From positions 1-64,000 of the IMG/VR virus record IMGVR_UViG_3300027747_001761: a stretch of 64,000 bases of DNA. One strand, 5' to 3'. Below, piece after piece: positions 31,025 to 39,489 of this stretch. Source of the DNA: a virus. The stretch's first letter is position 1. Each line of letters opens with the position of its first letter. The notes under the pieces were generated by a model, which worked only from the letters and a program-made list of their open reading frames with translations, had not been told where the DNA came from and did not search any database. The position numbers were made by a program, and so were the translations under genes.

Positions 31025-31345
31025 TTATTTTCCTATTATTAGGTCGTCAAACCCTAGTTTATTCATTCCACCAACTTCTTCATCGTCTTTTAGTTCGTCA
31101 TACATATATGCTTTAACAACTGACGTAATACTTTGTTCCGCTTGGGCTATTTTACTTTCCATCCAATCGTCCAATTGAACATCACCCTCTTCTTCCATTT
31201 TCTCCCACATTTTTTCAGCCATTTTAGCGATGGTAAAAAGAAATTGTTTAGACATATAAGAACCACGACCCTCATCTTCTTTAATAGTTTTCATTTTGGT
31301 AACCAACTTTTCAAGTTGTTTTTCTGTTAATATAATATCCTTCAT
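31025..31345 (-). CDS. Class C tagged protein, 106 aa
   Basis: The start at 31345 gives MKDIILTEKQLEKLVTKMKT with I-L-T-E. The body is helical and acidic (KMWEKMEEEGDVQLDDWMES) and contains SYMSKQFLFTIAKMAE. Leads the three-gene tagged operon. No domain recognised. Confidence 0.78.
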   Translation of the reverse strand: MKDIILTEKQLEKLVTKMKTIKEDEGRGSYMSKQFLFTIAKMAEKMWEKMEEEGDVQLDDWMESKIAQAEQSITSVVKAYMYDELKDDEEVGGMNKLGFDDLIIGK

Positions 31346-31358
31346 ATTCAGTTTATTT

Positions 31359-31366
31359 ATAAATAT
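31359..31366 (-). promoter_or_regulatory. Late-type promoter motif ATATTTAT
   Basis: 13 bases upstream of the ATG at 31345, next to a terminator. Confidence 0.55.
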
Positions 31367-31375
31367 CACATAAAA

Positions 31376-31405
31376 CAAAAAACCCCCACGTTATGTGAGG
31401 GTTAA
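31376..31405 (-). terminator. Intrinsic terminator
   Basis: Sense AACCCTCAC / GTGGGGGTT with T6; ends the transcript that includes the gene at 31457. Confidence 0.78.
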
Positions 31406-31456
31406 TTTTGGACCAACATAATGTCGGCGACTCCACCATCCTATCTTTAAAGAGAA

Positions 31457-31960
31457 TTAGGAAAACTCTGCTGTTGATGATACTCGAAGACCATCAACTT
31501 CTTTATCATAATAATTTGACATATTAATGAAACTTGGTCGGTAATTAGGTTGTTTACTTTGTTCCACAACATAATTTTCATCCAACACATAACCATCCGG
31601 TTGACCCCACTCCAAAGCCATCTTAATGAACTCTTCGGTGTCTTGTAATTCACCATACTCATCCACAACTCTACCTGAACGGATGAACTTTAATAGTTCT
31701 TCTTTATTAGTATAGAATTTACCATCTTGGAAGTTCCATAAGAATTTCCAACCTGAACTTCTTTTACCAATATGAATCTTTAATCCATCAATGAACTCAT
31801 CCCACGCAGACCATCTCTCAAAACCTTTTTCAATGTCTCTAAACTCATTCATTATGTTATCCGGACTCCATATATCCAAATCATTTATCTTTTCAACCAA
31901 GTCAAGGTATTTGATTCTAACCTCACTTGCTTTTGGAATTTTGTAATAATTTGTGCTCAT
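31457..31960 (-). CDS. Hypothetical protein, 167 aa
   Basis: Starts MSTNYYKIPKASEVRIKYLD. Aromatic and helical, with ERWSAWDEFIDGLKIHIGKR, FLWNFQDGKFYTNKEELLKF. Its style resembles an unnamed phage family; function unknown. Two bases separate it from the membrane gene before it. Confidence 0.72.
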   Translation of the reverse strand: MSTNYYKIPKASEVRIKYLDLVEKINDLDIWSPDNIMNEFRDIEKGFERWSAWDEFIDGLKIHIGKRSSGWKFLWNFQDGKFYTNKEELLKFIRSGRVVDEYGELQDTEEFIKMALEWGQPDGYVLDENYVVEQSKQPNYRPSFINMSNYYDKEVDGLRVSSTAEFS

Positions 31961-31962
31961 TG

Positions 31963-32184
31963 TTATCTCTCTTGTTTATAGATGAATAACGTATCTACCG
32001 TCTTTCCATCTGTTGTTAATCTTTTTTCCGGTTGAATTCTTTTGTTTGAATGAATCTCTATTGGAGTATCTTTATTTACCATAATAAATAAAATAACACA
32101 AGTTATTAACCCAAAAAACCATCCCATAATCAGTGCACCGACATCAAATGTGTCAATAGTACCACTTCCTGTTGTTGTATTCAT
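31963..32184 (-). CDS. Small membrane protein, 73 aa
   Basis: MNTTTGSGTIDTFDVGALIM then GWFFGLITCVILFIMVNKD, one transmembrane helix (about 18-40) and a polar C-terminal part of about 30 residues (EKRLTTDGKTVDTLFIYKQE). Confidence 0.68.
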   Translation of the reverse strand: MNTTTGSGTIDTFDVGALIMGWFFGLITCVILFIMVNKDTPIEIHSNKRIQPEKRLTTDGKTVDTLFIYKQER

Positions 32185-32202
32185 ATCTCTTTAATTATTT
32201 AA

Positions 32203-32478
32203 TTATTTAGTTACCAACGCCTCTACTTTACTTCTCATATGGTCAGCCAAATCATATTCATTAACTGATGTTACCACGATTGACTCAACCAAATACTTGA
32301 ATGGAACGTGAATTAAGAAGTCACTCCCGTTAAAGAATGTTAAATCGTTTTTCAATTCAAGACAACCCTGAACCATTTTCAAGAATAACTTGAATTGGAT
32401 TGCATCCACAAATGTTTCGTGTAATAGTTTTCCGAACTTTTCGTTCTCAATTCTAACGGAGTAAGTATTTGTTTTCAT
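32203..32478 (-). CDS. Hypothetical protein, 91 aa
   Basis: Starts MKTNTYSVRIENEKFGKLLH; alternating strand/helix (DAIQFKLFLKMVQGCLEL, FLIHVPFKYLVESIVVTS). Compact alpha/beta domain, no family recognised. A TATCTTTG box lies 19 bases upstream. Confidence 0.7.
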   Translation of the reverse strand: MKTNTYSVRIENEKFGKLLHETFVDAIQFKLFLKMVQGCLELKNDLTFFNGSDFLIHVPFKYLVESIVVTSVNEYDLADHMRSKVEALVTK

Positions 32479-32497
32479 ATGTTTCAGTTTGATAGGA

Positions 32498-32505
32498 CAA
32501 AGATA
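32498..32505 (-). promoter_or_regulatory. Host-type -7 box TATCTTTG
   Basis: 19 bases upstream of the ATG at 32478; no clear -33 element. Confidence 0.5.
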
Positions 32506-32545
32506 ATATTTTTTTTCTAATATAAAAATTTTTTTTTGTTTTTTT

Positions 32546-32728
32546 TTAGAACGGACAATATTCTTTTTTTGGTTTTGGAATTAAATCCACATATTCTTTT
32601 TTAATTTTTTCAGAAATAGCATTTCTGATAAACTTACTAACATCAATGTTATAAGATTTCATTTTTTGAAGTGTTTGTAGTTGGGTTTCTGAAATACGGA
32701 TAACTTTTGTTTTCGTGTATTTTTGCAT
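32546..32728 (-). CDS. Ribbon-helix-helix-like protein, 60 aa
   Basis: KTKVIRISETQLQTLQKM is an RHH-type strand plus helix and IDVSKFIRNAISEKIKKEY the second helix, ending in a basic tail. The size and order match small CopG/Arc-like DNA-binding proteins of Bacteroidota. It could be a phage transcription regulator; operator sites are not identified. Confidence 0.7.
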   Translation of the reverse strand: MQKYTKTKVIRISETQLQTLQKMKSYNIDVSKFIRNAISEKIKKEYVDLIPKPKKEYCPF

Positions 32729-32781
32729 AATTGTAATACATTTATATCGGTTATCAAGTAGTTATAGGTAATAAAATAAAA

Positions 32782-32955
32782 CTACCCAATCTTACTACTA
32801 CACCACGTTAAAATACCAGTAAGTAATCCTAAACCACCACACAAAACTATTAAGATATTCCATATATACTTAATAGTTTTATTTTCGTATTTTACCGTGT
32901 TGTTCCATATTATCATACCCAACACACCCATTATTAACCAAATTGTTATTGTCAT
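32782..32955 (-). CDS. Small membrane protein, 57 aa
   Basis: MTITIWLIMGVLGMIIWNNT is helix 1 and IWNILIVLCGGLGLLTGILT helix 2, with a basic loop between. Two-span topology with both ends on the same side. It has its own host-type promoter 15 bases upstream of the ATG. Confidence 0.68.
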   Translation of the reverse strand: MTITIWLIMGVLGMIIWNNTVKYENKTIKYIWNILIVLCGGLGLLTGILTWCSSKIG

Positions 32956-32970
32956 ATGTTATATTTTTGA

Positions 32971-33001
32971 CAAAGATAATACTTTTTTTGATATAAACAA
33001 A
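32971..33001 (-). promoter_or_regulatory. Host-type promoter TTTG-19-TATCTTTG
   Basis: -7 box 32971-32978, -33 32998-33001; resembles the 55-bp promoter-terminator repeat at 28754 and 29581. Confidence 0.75.
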
Positions 33002-33002
33002 A

Positions 33003-33037
33003 AAAACCCCAACAAAATTTACTCTGTTGAGGGTTTT
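33003..33037 (-). terminator. Intrinsic terminator
   Basis: Sense AAAACCCTCAACA / TGTTGGGGTTTT with a T run, ending the Nudix gene transcript; abuts the next promoter. Confidence 0.78.
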
Positions 33038-33105
33038 AATAATACCAACCGTAGAAAGGGGTTGTTGGCTTATGAGATTATAAATATGTTATAAAATTAA
33101 AAAAG

Positions 33106-33531
33106 TCAATCTTTTTTTAAGATTCTCGTAATTAATCTACATAATTGGTCGTTTTCATCATCAAATGGTAGATTTTCAAGGTCAAAGTATCCACACTGAG
33201 AGTGTTCATCTCCATCAAAAGCATTTTCTAAGTCAGGATTTATCTTCTCATCCGTCTCCATTAAAAACACATACATCAACCCTTTTACTTCCGAACCATC
33301 GCGATTGTATCTCTTAACAAATCCAACTAATTTTAAATCATTATTTAAAGTATAATCAGTTTCTTCTTTGAATTCGCGCTTAATACCATCCATTGGATGT
33401 TCATTTTCTTCTAAATGACCACCAGGAATACTCCATTGTCCCGGTAAACTACCCGTAGCGTTTCTTTTACATAGCAATACCTCATCACCACATTTGACAA
33501 TTACACCGGAATATCGTTTTACTTGTTTCAT
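33106..33531 (-). CDS. Nudix hydrolase
   Basis: The Nudix box is complete: G-G-H-L-E-E-N-E-(7 residues)-R-E-F-K-E-E-T at about 37-58, with the last glycine replaced by Asp. The flanking SGVIVKCGDEVLLCKRNA and GQWSIPGG are typical of MutT-type enzymes. It cleaves nucleoside diphosphates linked to another group; a role in nucleotide sanitation or RNA decapping is possible. Divergent from the DUF192 gene. Confidence 0.9.
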   Translation of the reverse strand: MKQVKRYSGVIVKCGDEVLLCKRNATGSLPGQWSIPGGHLEENEHPMDGIKREFKEETDYTLNNDLKLVGFVKRYNRDGSEVKGLMYVFLMETDEKINPDLENAFDGDEHSQCGYFDLENLPFDDENDQLCRLITRILKKD

Positions 33532-33546
33532 TTTATATTTTTTTGT

Positions 33547-33554
33547 GTATTTAT
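33547..33554 (+). promoter_or_regulatory. Late-like motif GTATTTAT
   Basis: One mismatch from ATATTTAT; ends 6 bases before the ATG at 33561. Confidence 0.38.
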
Positions 33555-33560
33555 AAGTAT

Positions 33561-33908
33561 ATGGAATTAACTATAAACAAAAATAAATTTAAAGTCAAAA
33601 CTGTCATCTCATCCAAAGACACTAGTCAAGGAATGATGAACAAAAAATTTGACGATACCTTTAATGGTATGTTATTTATTATGTCTGAAGGTCAACACTG
33701 CTTTTGGATGAAGAATTGTATAACCAATCTTGATATAATCTTTATTGAAGATGATGTTATAACAAAAATTCACCACAACTGTCCCCCTTGTAAAACCAAA
33801 GATTGTAGAAACTATTGTGGTGAAGGTGATATGATACTTGAACTTCAGGGTGGAACCTGTAAAAAATTAGGTATTAAATCCGGTGACAAAATTGTTCATC
33901 ACGATTGA
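33561..33908 (+). CDS. DUF192 family protein
   Basis: The start at 33561 gives MELTINKNKFKVKTVISSKD. Family features are QGMMNKKFDDTFNGMLFIM (about 23-41), FWMKNCITNLDIIFIEDD and the C-terminal LELQGGTCKKLGIKSGDKI. It has an extra Cys-rich insert (CPPCKTKDCRNYCGEG). DUF192 proteins have unknown function. Its end overlaps the convergent DHH gene by 10 bases. Confidence 0.83.
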   Translation: MELTINKNKFKVKTVISSKDTSQGMMNKKFDDTFNGMLFIMSEGQHCFWMKNCITNLDIIFIEDDVITKIHHNCPPCKTKDCRNYCGEGDMILELQGGTCKKLGIKSGDKIVHHD

Positions 33909-35305
33909 TTTATCTTCTCCTGTAATAATTTTACAAACTCATTCTGAATCATTTTAGTAAATTTAACATAAGGTGAGTCCTCCGAATCAGGATTGTATTT
34001 ATAATTCCCTTTTGGTGGTCTATTACTTCTACCCATAAAGTTTAAACCCGATATGTTTGTAATACATTTATGTCCTCCACTATTTGCTTGAATAAAATCC
34101 CAAGCATTAACTTTAATATTGTCCAACATTTCTCTATGTTCTTCAGGTAATTCAGAAAAAGGTTTCTCCATCATCTCACCGATATGAATTAATTCCTCTT
34201 TACCATCTTCCTTATTTTTATATTCCTTACCATATAAAGCAATAAAATCTTTAAATGTAAATCCTGTTGATTCCGGATTAAAATCTTTTGATGATTCTGA
34301 AATCCATTTAATAGTTGATAATGGTATTTCTCTTTGTTTTAATTGGTCCTCCCATTTTGATAATACCTCTTGAGCAATCTCACCTAAGTTAACACCTTTT
34401 AATTGACGCTCACTTTTGAATGGATTACAAGACGCTTGAACCAACCCTAATGGCCAAGCAATTACTATAAAGTCAGCCTCCGGATTATTTTTAAACGGTG
34501 TATATCTATCGTATGAACCTGGTTTAAACATTGAACCACCACCATATTGAACAATGATGTTACCCAATACTTTAACATTAGGATTGTCTTGCATTGATTT
34601 AACATACTCATCTTTATTTTTTTCAAGTTGGTCCGGTTTAGCATAACCTTTTTCAACCATTATTTTTTTAATAGTGTGAAGTATGTTTAATAAAGATGGA
34701 CTACAATCCATTACCAATGTTTCTAAAAACCCTGGTTTATTTTTAAATGCCAATAATAGTTTGTTAACAACCAAACCCATTAACATTTTATTTTTTTCTA
34801 ATGATTTGTCTTTATCTAACTTAAATAAATAAGATATAACTTCATCAACTGAAATGTTGTTAACAGCATAGTTTGCAGAATCTACAGTTGAAATAAGTAA
34901 TATATCTGAGGATGGAAATAACTCTTTTGGAGAAACAACCTGAGAGATTGTCTCAACATTTGAACGAGAGTGTCTGAATGATGTTGATTTAGTATCTTCA
35001 GCCCCGGCTTGTCTGTCGTGGTGGTCAGTGTGAATTACAAACATTGGTTTTCCGTGAGCAAAATCAACTAACACCGGCATTGTATCACCTTGAGCATCAT
35101 TTTTCTTAACAGCAAACTCTTTATCACCGTATTGAATAATATGAGCACCAACTACTTTAATACCATTGTTCTCAAGGTATTGTTTCATCGCAATAGCTGT
35201 AGTCACACCATCTAAATCTTGGTGAAAATATATCTCAGCCTTTGGATATCGTTTAGCAAGAGCTTTGATATCTCTTAAACCACTTTCGGTTATAAGTTTT
35301 TTCAT
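33899..35305 (-). CDS. Tagged DHH-family phosphoesterase
   Basis: The tag MKKLITESGLRDIKA is followed by DHH motif I (FHQDLDGVTTA, 27-37), motif II (LVDFAHG), motif III (HTDHHDRQ, DHH at 94-96), a STVDSANYA Asp and, near the end, the DHHA1-type NSGGHKC. At 468 residues it is closest in layout to RecJ / NrnA-like exonucleases or oligonucleotide phosphodiesterases that use two Mn ions. An injected nuclease that degrades nucleotides or second messengers is a reasonable inference. Confidence 0.85.
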   Translation of the reverse strand: MKKLITESGLRDIKALAKRYPKAEIYFHQDLDGVTTAIAMKQYLENNGIKVVGAHIIQYGDKEFAVKKNDAQGDTMPVLVDFAHGKPMFVIHTDHHDRQAGAEDTKSTSFRHSRSNVETISQVVSPKELFPSSDILLISTVDSANYAVNNISVDEVISYLFKLDKDKSLEKNKMLMGLVVNKLLLAFKNKPGFLETLVMDCSPSLLNILHTIKKIMVEKGYAKPDQLEKNKDEYVKSMQDNPNVKVLGNIIVQYGGGSMFKPGSYDRYTPFKNNPEADFIVIAWPLGLVQASCNPFKSERQLKGVNLGEIAQEVLSKWEDQLKQREIPLSTIKWISESSKDFNPESTGFTFKDFIALYGKEYKNKEDGKEELIHIGEMMEKPFSELPEEHREMLDNIKVNAWDFIQANSGGHKCITNISGLNFMGRSNRPPKGNYKYNPDSEDSPYVKFTKMIQNEFVKLLQEKINQS

Positions 35306-35664
35306 TAATCTAATCCAAACATATGTAATCCTTTATCTATTATACTACCTTCGTCAGCAATACATTGTTTGAAAAGTTCAACATCTTTACTTGGCATTTT
35401 ACTAGCTGTTGCAGGACCCCAAGTACCATCTGCAGGTGAAACACCAATTTTACTTTGATATTTAGTAATAGCCTCCATAGTTTTATCATCTATCTTACCA
35501 TCAACCTCTAAAGGTTTATTAGAATCATCTTTAATACCTTTTTTATTAAGAAAACGTTGTAACCCTTTTTTTTGTTCAGGAGTTTCCTGTTGCTCATTAA
35601 CTAACCCGTATCTTGAACGAATATCGTTTTTCTCTTCTTCTGAAATTATAAATCTTTTTGCCAT
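35305..35664 (-). CDS. Tagged peptidoglycan-binding-domain protein
   Basis: The start at 35664 gives MAKRFIISEEEKNDIRSRYG with the tag-like end YGLVNEQ. Residues 33-97 form a PG_binding_1 domain: LQRFLNKKGIKD, VDGKIDDKTMEAITKYQ, ADGTWGPATASKM. The domain binds cell-wall glycan; a head- or tail-associated wall adaptor is plausible. Its ATG is followed by the DHH gene with shared bases. Confidence 0.82.
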   Translation of the reverse strand: MAKRFIISEEEKNDIRSRYGLVNEQQETPEQKKGLQRFLNKKGIKDDSNKPLEVDGKIDDKTMEAITKYQSKIGVSPADGTWGPATASKMPSKDVELFKQCIADEGSIIDKGLHMFGLD

Positions 35665-35680
35665 AGTATTTGTTTTAGTT

Positions 35681-35688
35681 ATAAATAT
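35681..35688 (-). promoter_or_regulatory. Late-type promoter motif ATATTTAT
   Basis: 16 bases upstream of the ATG at 35664. Confidence 0.55.
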
Positions 35689-35707
35689 ACTGAAAATAAA
35701 AAAGAGG

Positions 35708-36571
35708 TTATAACACCTCTTCATTTAATTCTAATTTTGTTTGTTTTTGTTCATCAATTAACACTTGAACTCTTTTCCGAGCAATCTCTGTATAATCCGG
35801 AGACACCTCAATCCCAATCCATCGTCTATCTAATAACTCAGCAGCAAATGCCGATGTTCCACTTCCCATAAAGGGGTCAAGAACTATGTCATTCTTATAC
35901 GATAATATTTTAATCGCCTTTGATGGGATATCCATTGAGAATGTAGCTTTAGTTAATGATTTAGTATCTGAAAAATAGTTCCATCTAGCAAAAACCAAAT
36001 CCATAAATTCTTTTTTATCTTCATCTTTATAAACCATTTTGTTTTTGACTTTACCATCCTCACCAGTAACCTGTATTTGTTCCCCCAACCATTGTGATTC
36101 ACCTTTGGTTAGTTTTTTATTAGTTTTCTTATAAGCTAATATCACACATTCCTTTGGGTTATATAAATAAGGACTAGATGCTGACATCCAAGAACCCCAA
36201 GCAGTTTGTCTAACTCTATGAGGACTGTCCTCATTTAAGTCAATCATACCAAAGAACTTAAACCCAACCTCTTTCATCTTCATCCAAAATTCAGCGTTGA
36301 ATAATATTCTACCCCCTCTTTCTTGGACATTGGTTTCTATTGGAACATTGATTGCAACTCTACCATCATCTTTTAATACTCTGTAAACCTCCGTTAACCA
36401 TTTATTTGTAAAATCCCAATACTCATTCATTGGAATACTATCATTATATACATCGTATTTGATGTTAACAGAATATGGGGGGCTAGTCACCACTAAATCC
36501 ACACAACCTTCAGGAAATGTTCTCATAACCTCAACACACTCACCATTTATAATCTTTCCAGTCTCTATCAT
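35708..36571 (-). CDS. DNA methyltransferase, beta class (SPPY)
   Basis: Motif IV VVTSPPYSVN (SPPY at 30-33) precedes motif I DPFMGSGTSAFAAE (about 240-253), the beta-class order. SPPY favours N4-cytosine but N6-adenine is possible. 287 residues fits the family. No cognate restriction gene is nearby, so it likely protects phage DNA from host restriction. Clustered with DUF3310 and glutamine synthetase. Confidence 0.9.
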   Translation of the reverse strand: MIETGKIINGECVEVMRTFPEGCVDLVVTSPPYSVNIKYDVYNDSIPMNEYWDFTNKWLTEVYRVLKDDGRVAINVPIETNVQERGGRILFNAEFWMKMKEVGFKFFGMIDLNEDSPHRVRQTAWGSWMSASSPYLYNPKECVILAYKKTNKKLTKGESQWLGEQIQVTGEDGKVKNKMVYKDEDKKEFMDLVFARWNYFSDTKSLTKATFSMDIPSKAIKILSYKNDIVLDPFMGSGTSAFAAELLDRRWIGIEVSPDYTEIARKRVQVLIDEQKQTKLELNEEVL

Positions 36572-36572
36572 A

Positions 36573-36875
36573 TTACTCTGTTAATTGGTATTCCCAACCA
36601 TCTTCTTTTTTTATTGGTGTAATCTCTAAATCTAAAAACACTGCGTTCTGTTCACTAGCGTGTAACCCTAATATATTATAATCGTAAAACTCTTCAGCCT
36701 CACCATAAGTCATTAGGTCTCTTTCTTGTAGGATGTGTAATATTCTTGGTTTTGAATACAACATCTTTCTTCCGGGAGAACCAAAATCCTCAACAATCCC
36801 AACAATTGCACTTTCTAACCCATCTAATAGAACCGCACCTTCTGCGTATTCATCAATATCAACCGTTATTTTCAT
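36573..36875 (-). CDS. Conserved phage hypothetical protein, 100 aa
   Basis: Contains LESAIVGIVEDFGSPGRKML, RILHILQERDLMTYGEAEEF, YDYNILGLHASEQNAVFLDL. This arrangement of strand, helix and FYxYNIxGxxxxE recurs in unnamed phage proteins. Follows the methyltransferase by 1 base; its start overlaps the DUF3310 end by 17 bases. Confidence 0.75.
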   Translation of the reverse strand: MKITVDIDEYAEGAVLLDGLESAIVGIVEDFGSPGRKMLYSKPRILHILQERDLMTYGEAEEFYDYNILGLHASEQNAVFLDLEITPIKKEDGWEYQLTE

Positions 36876-37104
36876 TTCTTTCCTTTCTTAAGTTTTCTAT
36901 TCTACGATTAAGATACCATTCAGCCTTAAGTAGGTCTTCCAATTCTTTATCCGGGTATTTCTTACCCGCTCTTGAGATATATTTAACCGTATTACCTAAA
37001 TGAAAATCTAAATCCCAAGCCTCAATAACTTTTATCGCTTCATAAATGTTGTCTGCTCCCCCATAATGGTCTGGGTTTTTTACCATTTCTTTATTCTCAC
37101 TCAT
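36859..37104 (-). CDS. DUF3310 protein
   Basis: NPDHYGG (12-18), AIKVIEAWDLDFHLGNTVKY and ISRAGKKYPDKELEDLLKAE are the hallmark segments of this phage-wide family, once called SaV-like. It is thought to be nucleotide-related but the activity is not established. Two bases downstream of the glutamine synthetase. Confidence 0.88.
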   Translation of the reverse strand: MSENKEMVKNPDHYGGADNIYEAIKVIEAWDLDFHLGNTVKYISRAGKKYPDKELEDLLKAEWYLNRRIENLRKERNENNG

Positions 37105-37105
37105 A

Positions 37106-38290
37106 TTATTTTGATGTTATATCTTCTGTTGGTACATTTGCGTTTGATTCCATCATTTCCGGAGTCAACTCATAATCATCATCATTTCGGTATTCACATA
37201 GTAACTCTTCATCAGACATAATTCCCGAGAATTGTTCTTTTAATTTTGATGTATCCACATCGCCATACATTGCGTGAATAGTTGTATTTAATTGGTCAGC
37301 AAAACCCAATGCCCTATAGATAACACCAATAACTTTATATGGGTTAGCATTTGACGATGGTCTTCTATCCTCAAGATAACCTTTCCAAGTTTCACCAACC
37401 GATTTAGGAACTCTAATAGATGCTCCTCTATCTGATACACCCCAACTAAATTTATCAATTGATTGTGTCTCAAATTTACCTGTTAATCTAAAATGATTAT
37501 CCGAACCATATTCATCAATGTGAAGTTTTTGTCTTGTTTCAAAAGCGTTGAAGATTGATTTAAAATAACTTTCACCACCCACTTCTCTCATCTTTTTACT
37601 TGAGAAGTTTGTATGTAATCCTGAACCATTCCACTCACCCCATTGAATTGGTTTTGGGTGAAGTTCAATTGAATAACCTCTTTTCTCGGCTAGTTTATGT
37701 AAGATGTAACGCGACATCCATAAGTCATCAGCCGCAGCTAATTTACCTTTGGAGAATATTTGATATTCCCATTGTCCAAGTGCAACCTCAGCATTGGTTC
37801 CCTCAACATTAATACCTAACTCAAGACAATAATCCAAATGTTCATCACTTAAATCTCTGCCTACAATTTGCCCACCAACACCACAATAATATTTACCTTG
37901 TGGTTCAACATTACTACTTCTTTCAAACCCCAATATATCCTTGTTGTGTCCTGAACGAATAAAATATTCTTGTTCAAACCCAATCCAAAAATCGGTGTCT
38001 TCATTACCTAATTTACTTCTGTCGTTTGTTTCGTGTGGCTCACCATCTTTATTTAATACCTCACATAAAACATAAACCAAATTAGTATTACCTTTTTTAT
38101 ACATTCTCACAGGTTTAAGGTAACAATCTGAAGAGAATCCTTCGGCTTGCATAGTTGAACTACCGTCAAAACCCCACGCAGGAATATCACTAATCTCTTT
38201 TGGTAATGAATCAACAACTTTAATTTTACTTCTTAAATTTGGTTCCGGTTTGTATCCGTCAAGCCAAATGTATTCTAAACGAATCTTCAT
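37106..38290 (-). CDS. Glutamine synthetase, type II (GSII)
   Basis: All catalytic landmarks are present: AWGFDGSSTMQAEG (38-51), FEQEYF (105-110), GQWEYQIF (172-179), EWNGSGLHTNFS (219-230), GVSDRGASIRVPKSV (284-298) and LEDRRPSSNANPY (306-318). It should make glutamine from glutamate, ammonia and ATP in the cytoplasm. At 394 residues it is slightly longer than usual, with an acidic C-terminal extension (about 355-394). A phage-borne GSII could feed nucleotide and amino-acid synthesis. Untagged and grouped with DNA-modification genes. Confidence 0.93.
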   Translation of the reverse strand: MKIRLEYIWLDGYKPEPNLRSKIKVVDSLPKEISDIPAWGFDGSSTMQAEGFSSDCYLKPVRMYKKGNTNLVYVLCEVLNKDGEPHETNDRSKLGNEDTDFWIGFEQEYFIRSGHNKDILGFERSSNVEPQGKYYCGVGGQIVGRDLSDEHLDYCLELGINVEGTNAEVALGQWEYQIFSKGKLAAADDLWMSRYILHKLAEKRGYSIELHPKPIQWGEWNGSGLHTNFSSKKMREVGGESYFKSIFNAFETRQKLHIDEYGSDNHFRLTGKFETQSIDKFSWGVSDRGASIRVPKSVGETWKGYLEDRRPSSNANPYKVIGVIYRALGFADQLNTTIHAMYGDVDTSKLKEQFSGIMSDEELLCEYRNDDDYELTPEMMESNANVPTEDITSK

Positions 38291-38511
38291 AATTTAACTA
38301 TATAATATTTATTTATTTTTATACTTTTTTTATAACCATTTCTTACTGAGAATAATGGATTTGTTGTTACAGTTAAACCAACACCGGGAGAACCAAATAT
38401 GATTGAGTAACTAAATGGTGATTTATTAAAAATAATTGGATATTTGAATATCCTAATTATTGTTTGACTACAATCATTACCAATATGATGTGTTTTTTTA
38501 GACAGCCACAT
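38287..38511 (-). CDS. Hypothetical protein, 74 aa
   Basis: Starts MWLSKKTHHIGNDCSQTIIR; beta-rich (NKSPFSYSIIFGSPGVGLTV) with a basic end. It overlaps its neighbours at both ends (ATG inside the preceding gene, stop overlapping the glutamine synthetase ATG), which supports a coupled gene. No family recognised. Confidence 0.6.
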   Translation of the reverse strand: MWLSKKTHHIGNDCSQTIIRIFKYPIIFNKSPFSYSIIFGSPGVGLTVTTNPLFSVRNGYKKSIKINKYYIVKL

Positions 38512-38680
38512 AGTATCCATCACTTACATTACTTTCTTTTATATAACCCTCAGAAATTAACATCTCTAATTGTCGTTTTGTTTCGTCCATATCCTTTCTA
38601 AGAATGTATTTGGAGATGTAACTGATGTGGATTGGTTGTCGTAACTTATCCATTAAGGTTTTAATTTGTTTTTTGTCCAT
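38498..38680 (-). CDS. Winged-helix-like small protein, 60 aa
   Basis: MDKKQIKTLMDKLRQPIHIS, KDMDETKRQLEMLISEGYIK and a short YYVAV end form helix-helix-helix-wing, a possible small DNA-binding domain. It overlaps the previous gene by a base. Regulatory role not shown. Confidence 0.62.
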   Translation of the reverse strand: MDKKQIKTLMDKLRQPIHISYISKYILRKDMDETKRQLEMLISEGYIKESNVSDGYYVAV

Positions 38681-39441
38681 TATGATAATAATTTTCTAGT
38701 TATTTTAATGTTTTGATTGATATATGATAATATTTTTCTTTTAAAGATTGGGACTAGTGTTTGTTCTAAAGGAAACACATCATTACAAAACACTTCAAAT
38801 ATTGGATAATCACATTCTTTATTTTTTTCATATGTTTTTGAAAATGTAGAGATAATTTCCGGTATAGTCAAACTATCCTGTTGCCCTTTGAAAACTAATT
38901 TTAAAGATGTTTTGGTTTGTCCTTTGGTTTTATACACTTTTCTTGTTGTGTATTGCCAAATATATAAAATTTCCGGTGTCTTATAAGAAAAGAAACCTGA
39001 TTTACTTTGTAGATTGGTTTTGTTTTTCTTTACAACAACATCTATGGAATCGTAAACAATACTCCATATTGATTTTGCAAAGTTAAAATAGTCGTGTAGT
39101 TGTGGTTGACTACTTTTTAATATTTTTTGATATTCAATAACTTCCTCATCATCTAAAACGGGAATGTCTTTAACTTTTAAATCAGATAACACTAGTTCAT
39201 CATCATTAGAAGTTAATTTTTTATCGACATATAAAATTTTGTTTTGTGTAAGTAAGGTCTGTATATTACCCAAATGTAGTGAAAGCTCAATAAACATTGG
39301 GTAGACCTCCATTCTCTCAAGATGTTTGTTCATCTTTTGAAAGTAATCTAATAACACATATTGTTTTTGCTCAGCATCTAGAATACCTTCAAATAACCAA
39401 TCGGTATCCATTATAAATTTATTTTTCTGTTTCATTCCCAT
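38680..39441 (-). CDS. Conserved phage protein, 253 aa
   Basis: Starts MGMKQKNKFIMDTDWLFEGI (or at 39435). KQYVLLDYFQKMNKHLERME, YPMFIELSLHLGNIQTLLT and LDDEEVIEYQKILKSSQPQL are the kind of conserved segments I associate with an unnamed family in Bacteroidota and T4-like phages. Begins the methyltransferase - glutamine synthetase gene group. Function unknown. Confidence 0.76.
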   Translation of the reverse strand: MGMKQKNKFIMDTDWLFEGILDAEQKQYVLLDYFQKMNKHLERMEVYPMFIELSLHLGNIQTLLTQNKILYVDKKLTSNDDELVLSDLKVKDIPVLDDEEVIEYQKILKSSQPQLHDYFNFAKSIWSIVYDSIDVVVKKNKTNLQSKSGFFSYKTPEILYIWQYTTRKVYKTKGQTKTSLKLVFKGQQDSLTIPEIISTFSKTYEKNKECDYPIFEVFCNDVFPLEQTLVPIFKRKILSYINQNIKITRKLLS

Positions 39442-39489
39442 ATTATATTACTTAAAATATACGGGAAAAAATTTAAAAAAGGAATAGTT

